Source of the DNA: Riemerella anatipestifer
GTDB taxonomy: Bacteria; Bacteroidota; Bacteroidia; Flavobacteriales; Weeksellaceae
Direction of reading: 5' to 3'
Assembly (NCBI RefSeq): GCF_009670965.2
Contig: NZ_CP073239.1
Location: 62,001-126,000, forward strand
DNA length: 64,000 nt
The notes under the pieces were generated by a model that searched no databases, was not told the origin of the DNA, and was given only the letters and a program-made list of their open reading frames with translations. Positions within the stretch are counted from its first letter, which is position 1. The number at the start of each line of letters is the position of its first letter. Position numbers and translations under genes: made by a program. Positions 17,421 through 26,583 of this stretch are shown piece after piece.

Positions 17421-19427
17421 ATGATAAACTTAAAACAAAAAATGCTGGCTGTGGCGACCAGTCTCCCGATGCTCGTCAGTGCTCAAAATCTTATGACACC
17501 AGAGAAATTGTGGACGCTTAAAAGAATGAGCGTTCAGGTAGTTGCACCAGACCAATCGGGGCTAATCTATAAAGTAGGACAAACCGACTTAAAGACAGAA
17601 AAAACCAATTCCGAAAACTACTTTCTCAACTTAAAAAACAATCTTTCGTCTAAAGTTAATTTTAACGGAAAAAGCATCTTCCAATGGGATAAGAATGGCA
17701 TCTATGCCACGGAAGGTAAGCAGATATTCCTTTCAAAAGACCAAGGTAAAACGTGGAGTTCATTCTATACCCTACCTGATGATGCCGATAATGTTATCAT
17801 CTCTCCCAACGGAAAAAAGATAGCTTACAGCAAAGAAGTGCTTGTAGAAAAGGTGCTTGGCAAAGAGAAATATAATGATGTACCTAATACAACGGCTCAT
17901 GTTTACTCTGACCTTAACCACCGCCATTGGGATTACTTTAACCAAGGAAGATACAACCATATTTTTGTGATAGATTTGGACAAAAATAGCTCTCCTAAAG
18001 ATTTACTAGAAGGTAAAAAGTGGGACAGTCCACAAAGGCCTTTTGGAGGAGCAGAAGATTTTGTATTCAGCCCTGATTCCTCTCAATTATTATTTGTAAT
18101 GAAACCTTTGGAGGGAGCGGAATATGCCAAATCTACCAATACAGATATTTTCTCTTATCATTTTGATAGCGAAACTATAAAGAACCTTACCGAAGCTAAC
18201 AAAGGCTATGATGTAAGCCCTAAATTCAGTCCTGATGGCAATTACCTTACTTGGTTAAGTATGGCGAGAGACGGCTACGAGGCAGATAAAAACGACCTCA
18301 AAATAATGGATTGGAAAACAGGAGTAATAACCAACCTTACCAAAGATTGGGACGAGTCTGTTACTGGAGATTTCTTTTGGAGCCAAAACAATCAGTTGCT
18401 TTACTTTACAGCAGCTTACAGAGGTACCAAACAGCTTTTTAGCATCAGTCCTAAATCTAAAAAGGTAACTAAAATCACCGAAGGAACTTTTGATGTAAAC
18501 GATATTATCACAGAAACCAAAAACCAACTTTTAGTTACTAGAACAGACATCAACCACAACGCCGACTTATTCTCCGTAAACACCAAAAACGGAGCGATGA
18601 AGCAAGTTACCGAAGTTAATAAAGAGGTGTACCAAAACATCGCCACTTCTAAATCTGAGCTTAGAATGGTAAAAACTTCGGACGGCAAAGAGATGGGCGT
18701 ATGGTTTCACTACCCACCAAACTTCGACCCTAACAAAAAATATCCTGCACTACTCTATTGTCAGGGAGGTCCACAATCTGCATTAACGCAATATTTTTCG
18801 CTTAGATGGAACTTTGCACTAATGACAGCTAACGGCTATATTGTTATAGCTCCTAACAGAAGAGGTATGCAAGGCTGGGGTGTAGAATGGAACGAAGCTA
18901 TTTCTAAAGATTGGGGTGGACAGCCTATGAGAGATTACCTTTCTGCTACAGATTACGCTAAAACACTTCCATTTGTAGATGGAGACAGAATAGCTGCCGT
19001 AGGGGCTAGTTATGGTGGTTACAGTGTATTGATGCTGGCAGGGATACACCAAAACAGATTTAAGACCTTTATTTCTCACAACGGTCTATTTGATATGAAA
19101 TCTTGGTATCTTAATACTGAGGAACTTTGGTTTGCGAACTGGGATTTGGGTGGTTCTCCTTACGACAACCCTCTACCAAGAGCTTATACAGAGTTTAATC
19201 CGAGTAACTATGTCCAAAATTGGAACAAGCCTATGATGATTATACAAGGGCACAAAGATTACCGAGTGCCTTATGAGCAGGGTCAAGGTGCTTTCCAAGC
19301 GGCAAGACTAAAAGGACTAAAAGCCAAACTACTCTACTACCCTAATGAAAACCATTGGGTTCTAAAACCTCACAACGGTTTAGTATGGCAAAGAGAGTTC
19401 TTTGATTGGTTAAAAGAAACGCTTTAG
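17421..19427 (+). CDS. Secreted S9 prolyl-oligopeptidase-family peptidase (DPP5-like)
   Basis: 668 residues. Signal peptide ending SA with Gln at the mature N-terminus. The N-terminal half is a beta-propeller with repeated DKNG/SPDG-type WD40-like blades (SPNGKKIAYS, SPDSSQLLFV, SPDGNYLTWL). The alpha/beta hydrolase half has the nucleophile in GASYGGYS (S530), D613 in HKDYRVP and H645 in ENHWVL. Such exported enzymes release dipeptides from oligopeptides in the periplasm, fitting an asaccharolytic, peptide-using lifestyle. Dpp5, Dpp7 or acylaminoacyl-peptidase specificity cannot be told apart by eye. Flanked by terminators on both sides. Confidence 0.88.
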   Translation: MINLKQKMLAVATSLPMLVSAQNLMTPEKLWTLKRMSVQVVAPDQSGLIYKVGQTDLKTEKTNSENYFLNLKNNLSSKVNFNGKSIFQWDKNGIYATEGKQIFLSKDQGKTWSSFYTLPDDADNVIISPNGKKIAYSKEVLVEKVLGKEKYNDVPNTTAHVYSDLNHRHWDYFNQGRYNHIFVIDLDKNSSPKDLLEGKKWDSPQRPFGGAEDFVFSPDSSQLLFVMKPLEGAEYAKSTNTDIFSYHFDSETIKNLTEANKGYDVSPKFSPDGNYLTWLSMARDGYEADKNDLKIMDWKTGVITNLTKDWDESVTGDFFWSQNNQLLYFTAAYRGTKQLFSISPKSKKVTKITEGTFDVNDIITETKNQLLVTRTDINHNADLFSVNTKNGAMKQVTEVNKEVYQNIATSKSELRMVKTSDGKEMGVWFHYPPNFDPNKKYPALLYCQGGPQSALTQYFSLRWNFALMTANGYIVIAPNRRGMQGWGVEWNEAISKDWGGQPMRDYLSATDYAKTLPFVDGDRIAAVGASYGGYSVLMLAGIHQNRFKTFISHNGLFDMKSWYLNTEELWFANWDLGGSPYDNPLPRAYTEFNPSNYVQNWNKPMMIIQGHKDYRVPYEQGQGAFQAARLKGLKAKLLYYPNENHWVLKPHNGLVWQREFFDWLKETL

Positions 19428-19451
19428 GATACTAACATAGTATATAATAAT

Positions 19452-19477
19452 AAGGATAGGTTTATAAGCCTATCCTT
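19452..19477 (+). terminator. Rho-independent terminator after the S9 peptidase gene
   Basis: AAGGATAGG / CCTATCCTT 9-bp stem with an 8-nt loop followed by T-rich sequence, 24 bases after the stop. Confidence 0.85.
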
Positions 19478-19639
19478 TATTTTTTTTAATCAACTGAATT
19501 AAAAGTGTTTTACATTACAATAATTTGAAAATATCAAATCTTCATTTCGGGAAAGAGCTTTGCTAAGGCGGGGCTAAGAAGCACGAAACCTTCTATAAAC
19601 ACGAACCTGAGCAAAAACCATTTTCGCTTTTGTAAGATT

Positions 19640-19660
19640 ACAAAAAATTGAATTTTTTGT
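19640..19660. repeat. Perfect palindrome ACAAAAAATT-G-AATTTTTTGT
   Basis: 10-bp arms around a single base. It lies 77 bases beyond the stop of the minus-strand gene at 19738; it could be part of its transcription end or of a cassette boundary. Confidence 0.45.
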
Positions 19661-19702
19661 GACTAAAAATTACAAAATTTTCAATGCTAGAGAGCTTTAC
19701 CT

Positions 19703-19725
19703 CCGATGTTGCAAAACCGATGTTG
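19703..19725. repeat. Two direct copies of CCGATGTTG
   Basis: Exact 9-base repeats starting at 19703 and 19717, separated by CAAAA, next to the inverted repeat arm at 19726. Confidence 0.45.
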
Positions 19726-19736
19726 TCTGCAGTGTT
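19726..19736. repeat. Left arm of inverted repeat flanking the gene at 19738-20604
   Basis: TCTGCAGTGTT on the plus strand; the partner at 20669-20679 reads TCTGCAATGTT on the minus strand (10 of 11 identical). The arms lie about 930 bases apart, one at the gene's stop codon, the other in its upstream region. Confidence 0.45.
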
Positions 19737-19737
19737 T

Positions 19738-20604
19738 TTATTTCTCTGATTTTACATCAATGTTTATCGCAGGAACAATACTTGCAGGAAATTTTCTCCA
19801 TTTTTCAACAAAGCTTCTCTTATATGAACTTCCTAAAAAACCTGCGCTAATAAAAAAACTCCCTGAAAAATTTCTGTCAAGTGGTTGAAAACTAACGAAG
19901 ATTTTACCTTTAAACCATATATTTTTATCAGAAACATCCAATGTAAAGACATTGTTTTTAACATTTTCATTCTCAATAGAAAATAAAATATCTTCTGAAT
20001 TTAGAATTTTATCAGGCTTTCCTTCTGACTCAGAATAAATAATAAATCTTGCAGGCATCGGTTTGTTAATCTCAAACTTTGCAAAATTAATATTGATTTT
20101 AGTAATTTTAGATTTTGAATTTGATTGAATGGGCACTGCAATTTCCGCTTGTGGTTTTTCCAATTCTTCAACAGTATATTTTTTTATTGCTGTTTGAGAA
20201 TTTCTTGAGAGATAATCTATATGTATGCTTTTTGACCGAGAATTATAACCTAAATTCTTTGCAACATACTTTTTGCTAGAAATTATAACTTCTTCAACAT
20301 TTACAAATCTTGGATTTAAAGCAATTTTTGTAGAGTTAAGTTTTATAAGATTTTTCACAGTATTTTCATAAGTTTGAAAACCTGCAATCTCAATTTTGAC
20401 CTTCAAGTTTATATCAACATTTGTAAAGTCTATTTTGAAATTTCCTTTCTCATCGCTAAAAGTTCCTTTCTCAATGTTTTCAAACCCAATTTTGGCGTAA
20501 GAAATCGGAGAATTATCCTCACTTGAAATTAAAGTTCCTGAAATTACTTGACAAAAATGCAAATTCGCAATAAAGACTAGGAGTAGGAAAAAAAAATTCT
20601 TCAT
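19738..20604 (-). CDS. Exported protein with carboxypeptidase-regulatory-like domain
   Basis: 288 residues. Signal peptide with cleavage probably after HFC, leaving Gln at the N-terminus. Residues about 20-95 (VISGTLISSEDNSPISYAKI...KGTFSDEKGNFKI) form a CarboxypepD_reg-like beta-sandwich, as at the start of many Bacteroidota outer-membrane proteins. The remainder is a beta-rich region without recognised motifs. No TonB plug or barrel follows, so this is a stand-alone domain protein. The gene is isolated, bordered by inverted short repeats, and AT-rich, which suggests a transferred cassette. Function unknown. Confidence 0.7.
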   Translation of the reverse strand: MKNFFFLLLVFIANLHFCQVISGTLISSEDNSPISYAKIGFENIEKGTFSDEKGNFKIDFTNVDINLKVKIEIAGFQTYENTVKNLIKLNSTKIALNPRFVNVEEVIISSKKYVAKNLGYNSRSKSIHIDYLSRNSQTAIKKYTVEELEKPQAEIAVPIQSNSKSKITKININFAKFEINKPMPARFIIYSESEGKPDKILNSEDILFSIENENVKNNVFTLDVSDKNIWFKGKIFVSFQPLDRNFSGSFFISAGFLGSSYKRSFVEKWRKFPASIVPAINIDVKSEK

Positions 20605-20668
20605 GTGTTTATGATAAGTAATAGGTTGATTTTATAAGTATTTTTCTTTTATGTGGTCGTTTTGGTAA

Positions 20669-20679
20669 CATTGCAGACG
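20669..20679. repeat. Right arm of inverted repeat flanking the gene at 19738-20604
   Basis: AACATTGCAGA on the plus strand, complement of TCTGCAATGTT. It sits within a small dyad GTCGT (20658-20662) ... ACGAC (20679-20683). Confidence 0.45.
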
Positions 20680-20706
20680 ACAATTCTGTTTATGCAAAAT
20701 AAAATC

Positions 20707-21789
20707 TTAAGCTATCTCAAAAATACGGCTTTCTTCATTGATGTTTTTTACTACGGCTTCCGTTCGTTCTTTATGGGTATCTGTAATGAATATCTGTCCA
20801 AAATGTTCTTTGTTCACTAATTCTATAAGTTGAGCCACACGGCGGTCGTCCAACTTATCAAATATATCGTCTAACAGCAACAGTGGAGTCTTCCCTGTAA
20901 TTTCTTTAATACGGTTGATTTGAGCCAACTTTAACGCAATTAGAAACGACTTCTGTTGCCCTTGAGAACCAATTTTCTTTATCAAATCCCCACTCATTTC
21001 AAAACGGAGTTCATCTTTATGAATCCCTTTAGAAGTGTAGGTAAGCACTCGGTCTTTTTCTACATTTTGAGATAGAACTTCTGCCATTGTTTGCTCTTCC
21101 AAATCCGATTGGTAAACAATATTAACCTCCTCTTTACCATTAGAAATCATATTATAAAAATGCAAAAAAGTAGGCAGTAGTTGTGTGATAAACAGGTTCC
21201 TCTTTTCAAAAATCACCCCTGCATATTGGCACAAAGGCTCATCATAAATCTCTAGCGAATCTTTATCAAAATATCTATTTTTAGCGAAAGACTTTAGTAA
21301 GGCATTTCTTTGTTTAAGTGCTTTTTGGTATTGCATAATAGAGTGCAAATACTCTGCATCTACCTGCGAAATCATTGCATCTAAAAATCGTCTTCTGCTC
21401 TCCCCAGAATCAGAGATAAGATTGGCATCATAGGGAGAAATCATCACACTTGGCAAAAACCCAATATGGTCTGACAAACGAGCGTAAGACTTATCGTTCT
21501 TCTTTACCAACTTTTTAGCGTCTTTGCTTTGGATAATTTTTAATATCGTTTCTTTTTCGCCATCATCCACCACCGCCTCTAAAGTAAAGAAGTCTTCCCC
21601 CGTAAAAATATTATTAACATCAGAATTTCCTAGAAAACTTTTCCCTACGGACAAGTAGTGCAAAGCGTCTAAAATATTGGTCTTCCCTGCCCCATTATTC
21701 CCTACGAAACTATTGATTTCGGAAGAAAAATCAAATACTCGCTCTTGATGATTTTTGAAATTTGTTAAATATAATTTTTTGATAATCAT
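20707..21789 (-). CDS. recF: DNA replication and repair protein RecF
   Basis: 360 residues from ATG 21789, which gives the canonical N-terminus MIIKKLYLTNFKNH; the frame stays open further upstream only through the overlapping gene. Walker A GNNGAGKTN, the ABC signature GSQGQQKS and Walker B LLLLDDIFDKLD are all present. RecF loads RecA at single-strand gaps with RecO and RecR; recO lies at 43.7 kb. The start overlaps the stop of the upstream membrane-protein gene by one base (TAATG), so translation is probably coupled. Confidence 0.95.
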   Translation of the reverse strand: MIIKKLYLTNFKNHQERVFDFSSEINSFVGNNGAGKTNILDALHYLSVGKSFLGNSDVNNIFTGEDFFTLEAVVDDGEKETILKIIQSKDAKKLVKKNDKSYARLSDHIGFLPSVMISPYDANLISDSGESRRRFLDAMISQVDAEYLHSIMQYQKALKQRNALLKSFAKNRYFDKDSLEIYDEPLCQYAGVIFEKRNLFITQLLPTFLHFYNMISNGKEEVNIVYQSDLEEQTMAEVLSQNVEKDRVLTYTSKGIHKDELRFEMSGDLIKKIGSQGQQKSFLIALKLAQINRIKEITGKTPLLLLDDIFDKLDDRRVAQLIELVNKEHFGQIFITDTHKERTEAVVKNINEESRIFEIA

Positions 21790-22505
21790 TACTGAAAAAT
21801 TAGCCAAAAATACTCCAATAAAATCAGAAATAAAAACGGAAGCCCACAACAAGTTTCTACCCACAAAGAAAAATACCAATCAGGCTTACTTTCAGACGCA
21901 CCATAAACCAAAGCTGAAGCCACCACAATAGCTCCACCAAACGCCACCGCATAAAGTGTATTAAAATAAATAAATGACAGCCCTCCGCTAAAGATTAGTA
22001 AAATATAAGCCAGTTTTTTAGTCGCCGCTACGCCTATAAACTTAGGGAATGTTATCACTTTATCACTGGATTTATCTCGTATATCAAAAGGTAATACCAA
22101 TGCCGAAACATAAAGAAAACTCACAAAAAAAATAGCTCCATCTATTTTAGGTAAAAACAACCAAGCACTTACCAAAGCCCAACTCAACCCCACATAAAAT
22201 ATCTTTAGTAATGGTATTTTTCGAACAAAAGTATTCAAAAAACGAGAGTTATAAGCCAAGCCAAGCGATAAAATCGTAAGCCATTTCAATAGAACATCAA
22301 CACTATAAAAAGACAAAATCAGCATTATGCCGAGTGCAAAACTAACTGCATTAACTACTAATATTCTACCAATGATTGGCTTTCTATATTGATATTTAGT
22401 ATATAGATAACCATTAAAATAAGTGAGAAAAACCAAACTCAATAGCTCAACTGAAATCTGAACTTTGGTATTATTGACAAAAAAGACAGTCAGAGCTGTT
22501 CCCAT
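21789..22505 (-). CDS. UbiA-superfamily-like multispanning membrane protein (true start probably upstream)
   Basis: 238 residues from the first ATG, with seven to eight membrane segments. A Y-N-S-R-F-L region and a PFDIRDKSSD motif resemble the second Asp-rich loop of UbiA prenyltransferases, but the first N-x-x-x-D loop is not clear. The frame continues upstream of ATG 22505 with protein-like sequence (IIFTQFKKYIIDSQIYVSV) that would complete the first helix, yet no ATG, GTG or TTG exists there before the stop; an ATT codon at 22559 is a candidate start. Downstream it overlaps recF by one base. Substrate unknown. Confidence 0.65.
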   Translation of the reverse strand: MGTALTVFFVNNTKVQISVELLSLVFLTYFNGYLYTKYQYRKPIIGRILVVNAVSFALGIMLILSFYSVDVLLKWLTILSLGLAYNSRFLNTFVRKIPLLKIFYVGLSWALVSAWLFLPKIDGAIFFVSFLYVSALVLPFDIRDKSSDKVITFPKFIGVAATKKLAYILLIFSGGLSFIYFNTLYAVAFGGAIVVASALVYGASESKPDWYFSLWVETCCGLPFLFLILLEYFWLIFQ

Positions 22506-22569
22506 TACGGAAACATAAATCTGACTGTCTATAATATATTTTTTAAATTGTGTAAAAATGATTTTACTC

Positions 22570-25500
22570 TTAGTTTTTGGAGTTCAGTTTTTTATATTTA
22601 AACCACGCCGCTAAAGAAATGGTAATCATACTCGCCCCTGTAATATAAACCCACGCTGGTACAGGGATAGGGTCTCCTGCCGCATAAGAGTGTAACCCTG
22701 AAAGATAGTAATTAACCCCAAAATAAGTCATAATAACCGAACTAAAAGCAAACATCGTTACCATATGAAAGGCATAACGCCCTCTAAGCCCTGGCACCAA
22801 ACGCATATGTAATACAAAAGCATATACCATAACCGATATAAATGCCCAAGTTTCTTTAGGGTCCCAAGACCAATATCTTCCCCAAGATTCGTTAGCCCAA
22901 ACTCCACCTAAAAAAGTCCCTATCGTAAGTGCAAAAAGCCCTATCGTAAGCGACATTTCCGAAACGGCAGTAAGCTCTTTTATCGTGGTATCATTATGTT
23001 CTTGGAAAGTAGCTTTACTAGAAACAATGTAAAACAACAGTACCATAATTCCTATAATAAAGGACAACGCAAAGAATCCGTAACTAGAGGTAATAATAGC
23101 CACATGTATTACTAACCAATAAGATTTAAGCACTGGCACTAAAGGTGTAATTTGCGGGTCTAGACTTACCGCACCATGAGCAAAGCCCATCAGCAATACC
23201 GCCACTAAGAAACCTGCCGAAGGTATCAAAGCATTATTATTTCTGTAAAGTAATAACCCTGCACTAATGCCTACCCAAGAAATAAACATAATCGCCTCAT
23301 AACCGTTACTCCAAGGTGCGTGTCCTGAAATGTACCATCTGATACCCAGCCCCACAAGATGCACAAGGTAGCCCAATATCCCTGCAGCTAAAATCACTTT
23401 AATGACTTTATGTAGCCAACGATTGGGTTTAAATAATTCTATAAAACCAAGTACCAATAATAATGCAGCAACAACACTATAAAAAATCATCAACTTAAAG
23501 TTGAGGTCAAGTTTGTTCATTAAAATTTCTAAGTCTATCTTGGTTTGAGGCGGCATCACATTTTTACCCCATTTTGCTTGATAACTCTTTACTTTATCTA
23601 GTTCCTTATCAGCAGTTGCCCACTTATCGCTTTGTGTAGCCATCAGTACCGAAGAAAGGTAAGGACCTAACACCTCCTGTGCATTAGTATCTATTTGGAA
23701 GTTAGCGTCCATTACAGAATTCCATTTGTGGTTAGGGTCGTTCTGTACTGGTATCACACGGAAATATTGCCAAGACATTAGGGCATTCATCACTTGTACT
23801 TTATCATTAAGTTTGATAACTGCTTGGTCGTACTTAGATTGTTCGGCTGGCTTTTTGTTAAAAGCCTCATTGTAATCATCTTCTAAAACAAAACGAAGAT
23901 TACCAAACTTATCCGCTGGGAAAAGATTTACAAGACTAGTATAACCCTCATCGTTCGCCTTGGTTTTTTTCTTTAATTCCTCCCCTACTTTCCCTCTAGT
24001 CTCTACCTTAATAATATGTACTTGTGCCCAAAACATTGGGTCTATAGTCGCTGACAAAAACCACTGGTTAGCATCTAGTTGTTTAAAAGATTCTTTACCC
24101 GTAAGTTTTCTTAAAATATCTAGTGCTTGTGTATTTACTGGCTGTATTCTCCCATCATAACTCTGCACTAACAAAGAACCAAATTTCTCTGCGTGAGCCT
24201 TATCTATATTGATGTGCTGTACCATATCATCGGCAGAAAGCACTTTTTGAGCAGGCACTTTGCCTGCTGATGTTTTTGGTTGTGCTTGTAGAAGACCAAA
24301 ACTCAACATCAGTAATAATACTCCTAACGCTTTTTTCTTACTAATATCTTTTAGCATTTTATTTAAAGACCAAAAACGAGTTCCTCTCCAAAACAGAGTA
24401 ATAAACATTGCAATAAACATAAGTGTATAGCCTATATAGGTAATAAGTGTTCCCCAATAGTCGTGATTAACCGATAGTACCGTACCGTGTCTATCTGGGT
24501 CAAAACTAGATTGGAAGAAACGGTATCCACGATAATTAAGTACATTATTCATATAAATTTTGTATGGTGTCTGCTTACCATTATCTATAATCTGAACGTG
24601 GCTCTCATAAGCAGACGGCGAAGAACTCCCTGGGTAAGTTTCCATCACAAAGTCGTCTAATTTCAATGCAAATGGCGTAGTGTAAACTTTAGCACCAAAC
24701 CCCAACATCATATTCATACCATCTAACGAAATTTGTTTTACCAAGTTAGGATTACCTTCCTGTACTTGTAGGCTAACTTGCTGCTTAGTTTTAGGACCTT
24801 CTACCTCTAGTAAAAGCTCATCAGGTATATTTTTATCCTTCTTTTTATCTCCAGAATAAGATACTATTTCGCCTCTTTTTAGTCCTTCAGGCACTACAAT
24901 TCTCATTTGGTTAATCGTATATAAACTTCTAAGAGATAACGGCGTGTACTCATCTTTAGGAGATGCCCCCACTTCTTGACTCGTCATTACCATATAAGTA
25001 GCATCTACAGGAGTTTTAATGTAAAGTTTCCCGTCTTGTTTTTTAAACTCCACCGCCCCATCTATCGGTCTGTTATAAGTTACTAATGTACCACCGATAT
25101 TTTTAACCTCTCCTTCTGACAGATAATACTCTAACCTTCCTGCATCGTCTGTGGTTACAAAATGAAGATACTCTTTACCATTAGGCATTACCTTTATACT
25201 GTCCTTCTTTCTAGGCGTGTAAGCCAACTGCTTTACTTTTATTTTTTTACCATTAAAGTCGTAAGCCGCTTTAAAGTAATGATTGGTAACTTTAGACCAA
25301 AAAGGTACTTCTGGCGTCATCAAGAACGGAATATCCTTATAATTAAGCACTTCTCCTTTTTCTTCTATTTGAATTTTAAAGAAATTCTTGCTAGTTACTA
25401 TTTCGTTAGAAGTTTCCCCCTCACGAATGTGCATCGTCCCTTCGTAACTGATATATCTAGTAATAGCACCTCCTATAAACAACAAAATAAATGATAAATG

Positions 25501-25743
25501 GAAAACCAATAAAGGCCACTTTTCTCGTTTCCATAAGCGATACCTACCGATATTGCCTATAAAATTGATGATAAGCAAAAACATAATTGCCTCGAACCAT
25601 TTAGACTCATAGATAAAAGCCTTTGCCGTAGGCGTGCCATAATCGTTTTCCATAAAAGTGGCATACGCCATAGATAAAGCATAAACCAACAGCAACACCG
25701 CCATAGTACGGGTGGATACAAGAATATTTTGGATTTTTTTCAT
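22570..25743 (-). CDS. ccsBA: Cytochrome c maturation protein, ResB-CcsA fusion
   Basis: 1057 residues. The N-terminal half has ResB-like membrane helices (about 15-35, 48-65, 75-95) and a large soluble domain; the C-terminal half is CcsA with multiple helices and the haem-binding tryptophan motif WGRYWSWDPKETWAF (about 944-958). A second periplasmic domain lies between about 490 and 750. System II fusions of this kind attach haem to apocytochrome c at the outer face of the inner membrane. The length is typical for Bacteroidota. It precedes the UbiA-like gene by about a dozen bases. Confidence 0.93.
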   Translation of the reverse strand: MKKIQNILVSTRTMAVLLLVYALSMAYATFMENDYGTPTAKAFIYESKWFEAIMFLLIINFIGNIGRYRLWKREKWPLLVFHLSFILLFIGGAITRYISYEGTMHIREGETSNEIVTSKNFFKIQIEEKGEVLNYKDIPFLMTPEVPFWSKVTNHYFKAAYDFNGKKIKVKQLAYTPRKKDSIKVMPNGKEYLHFVTTDDAGRLEYYLSEGEVKNIGGTLVTYNRPIDGAVEFKKQDGKLYIKTPVDATYMVMTSQEVGASPKDEYTPLSLRSLYTINQMRIVVPEGLKRGEIVSYSGDKKKDKNIPDELLLEVEGPKTKQQVSLQVQEGNPNLVKQISLDGMNMMLGFGAKVYTTPFALKLDDFVMETYPGSSSPSAYESHVQIIDNGKQTPYKIYMNNVLNYRGYRFFQSSFDPDRHGTVLSVNHDYWGTLITYIGYTLMFIAMFITLFWRGTRFWSLNKMLKDISKKKALGVLLLMLSFGLLQAQPKTSAGKVPAQKVLSADDMVQHINIDKAHAEKFGSLLVQSYDGRIQPVNTQALDILRKLTGKESFKQLDANQWFLSATIDPMFWAQVHIIKVETRGKVGEELKKKTKANDEGYTSLVNLFPADKFGNLRFVLEDDYNEAFNKKPAEQSKYDQAVIKLNDKVQVMNALMSWQYFRVIPVQNDPNHKWNSVMDANFQIDTNAQEVLGPYLSSVLMATQSDKWATADKELDKVKSYQAKWGKNVMPPQTKIDLEILMNKLDLNFKLMIFYSVVAALLLVLGFIELFKPNRWLHKVIKVILAAGILGYLVHLVGLGIRWYISGHAPWSNGYEAIMFISWVGISAGLLLYRNNNALIPSAGFLVAVLLMGFAHGAVSLDPQITPLVPVLKSYWLVIHVAIITSSYGFFALSFIIGIMVLLFYIVSSKATFQEHNDTTIKELTAVSEMSLTIGLFALTIGTFLGGVWANESWGRYWSWDPKETWAFISVMVYAFVLHMRLVPGLRGRYAFHMVTMFAFSSVIMTYFGVNYYLSGLHSYAAGDPIPVPAWVYITGASMITISLAAWFKYKKLNSKN

Positions 25744-25787
25744 AATAATTTAATCATCAATAATGAAAAGTTTCATCATTAGCTCCG

Positions 25788-25795
25788 CAAAAATA
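25788..25795 (-). promoter_or_regulatory. Candidate -7 element for ccsBA
   Basis: Minus strand TATTTTTG, 44 nt before the ATG. No -33 TTG at standard spacing. Confidence 0.35.
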
Positions 25796-25949
25796 AGGAG
25801 GATATTTTAAATAAAAGAATATACCTAGATAGTTTTTGTAAATTATGATATTCAGAGAAATACAATATTCAATTCCCTAAATCTAAATATTTTTTCTAAA
25901 AATTCTCTAAACTCAACTGAAATATAACATTTTGCAAAATAACATCGCC

Positions 25950-26540
25950 CTAATAAAGTCTAAGTACCTCCATAAGTTTCTCATAATCATCCCCCTGACC
26001 AAATCTGCTAGTAGTTGCCTTTGTCCCAATAATATCAGATTGCTTGCAGTCAAAACAAATCTTAACAAATCCTATTATTTTTTCATTTTTCTTAAAAATT
26101 AAAATATCTCTATAAATAGGTGCACAAGCAAGGGCAACTCCATCTCTTTCTGACTTTTCAACAAATATTTGGTTTATTTTTGAAAAATCCTGAGATTTAA
26201 TTTCCATCTTCTTAAATCCAATTTGACTCAACTGGTTTGTAAAATTAACTTCTTCTATATTTTTTGGTGTACCCTCTAAAATTAACTTGACTTTAAGCTC
26301 ATTAAGTTTTGAGTTATCTCGATTTTCTAATAATTCCAATGCATCACTTTCTGAAATATTGGTTTTATAGTATTCAATTTGATCGTAATCAAAAAATAAA
26401 TTTCCAATTTTTATATCATCTTTTGATTTACGATTATTTTCTTTCATATCATCTTCTAAAACCTCTGGTTTTAACTTAGAATTTTCACATGAAAAAAACA
26501 CAAAAATTAGGATAACAAAAACTTGATTTAAAATTTTCAT
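25950..26540 (-). CDS. Hypothetical lipoprotein
   Basis: 196 residues. Signal peptide with lipobox VFFSC (C18), followed by a charged linker rich in Lys/Glu/Asp (about 20-45) and a compact domain. Two cysteine motifs (ALAC at about 136 and FDCKQ at about 162) occur in the folded part and could form a disulfide. No known domain is recognised. It follows trmD by 43 bases on the same strand, but that gene order is probably incidental. Upstream of ccsBA lies a 206-base gap with only a candidate promoter. Confidence 0.6.
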   Translation of the reverse strand: MKILNQVFVILIFVFFSCENSKLKPEVLEDDMKENNRKSKDDIKIGNLFFDYDQIEYYKTNISESDALELLENRDNSKLNELKVKLILEGTPKNIEEVNFTNQLSQIGFKKMEIKSQDFSKINQIFVEKSERDGVALACAPIYRDILIFKKNEKIIGFVKICFDCKQSDIIGTKATTSRFGQGDDYEKLMEVLRLY

Positions 26541-26583
26541 TTTTTTACATAAAATTTAATCCAAACATTAAACATACCTTTTT

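Larger units (their letters stand above)
19478..19737. other. Non-coding region beside a possible gene cassette
   Basis: About 260 bases without a convincing gene. It holds a locally more G+C-rich patch (19548-19615), a perfect 10-bp palindrome at 19640-19660, and two direct copies of CCGATGTTG at 19703 and 19717. Its right end, TCTGCAGTGTT, is matched in inverted form beyond the other side of the next gene. Short overlapping ORFs across the edge do not look coding. Confidence 0.45.

Noticed and set aside
19659..19888. Two short overlapping plus-strand frames at the edge of the possible cassette
   Set aside because: They cross the stop of the well-supported minus-strand gene and repeat the same DNA in two frames, without a convincing start or homology.
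21790..21879. RecF extended upstream to a TTG at 21879
   Set aside because: The extra 30 residues overlap the coding region of the upstream membrane protein and do not resemble RecF; ATG 21789 gives the canonical start.
25162..25494. 110-codon plus-strand frame inside ccsBA
   Set aside because: Antisense to a conserved soluble domain; composition and lack of start signals indicate a shadow.
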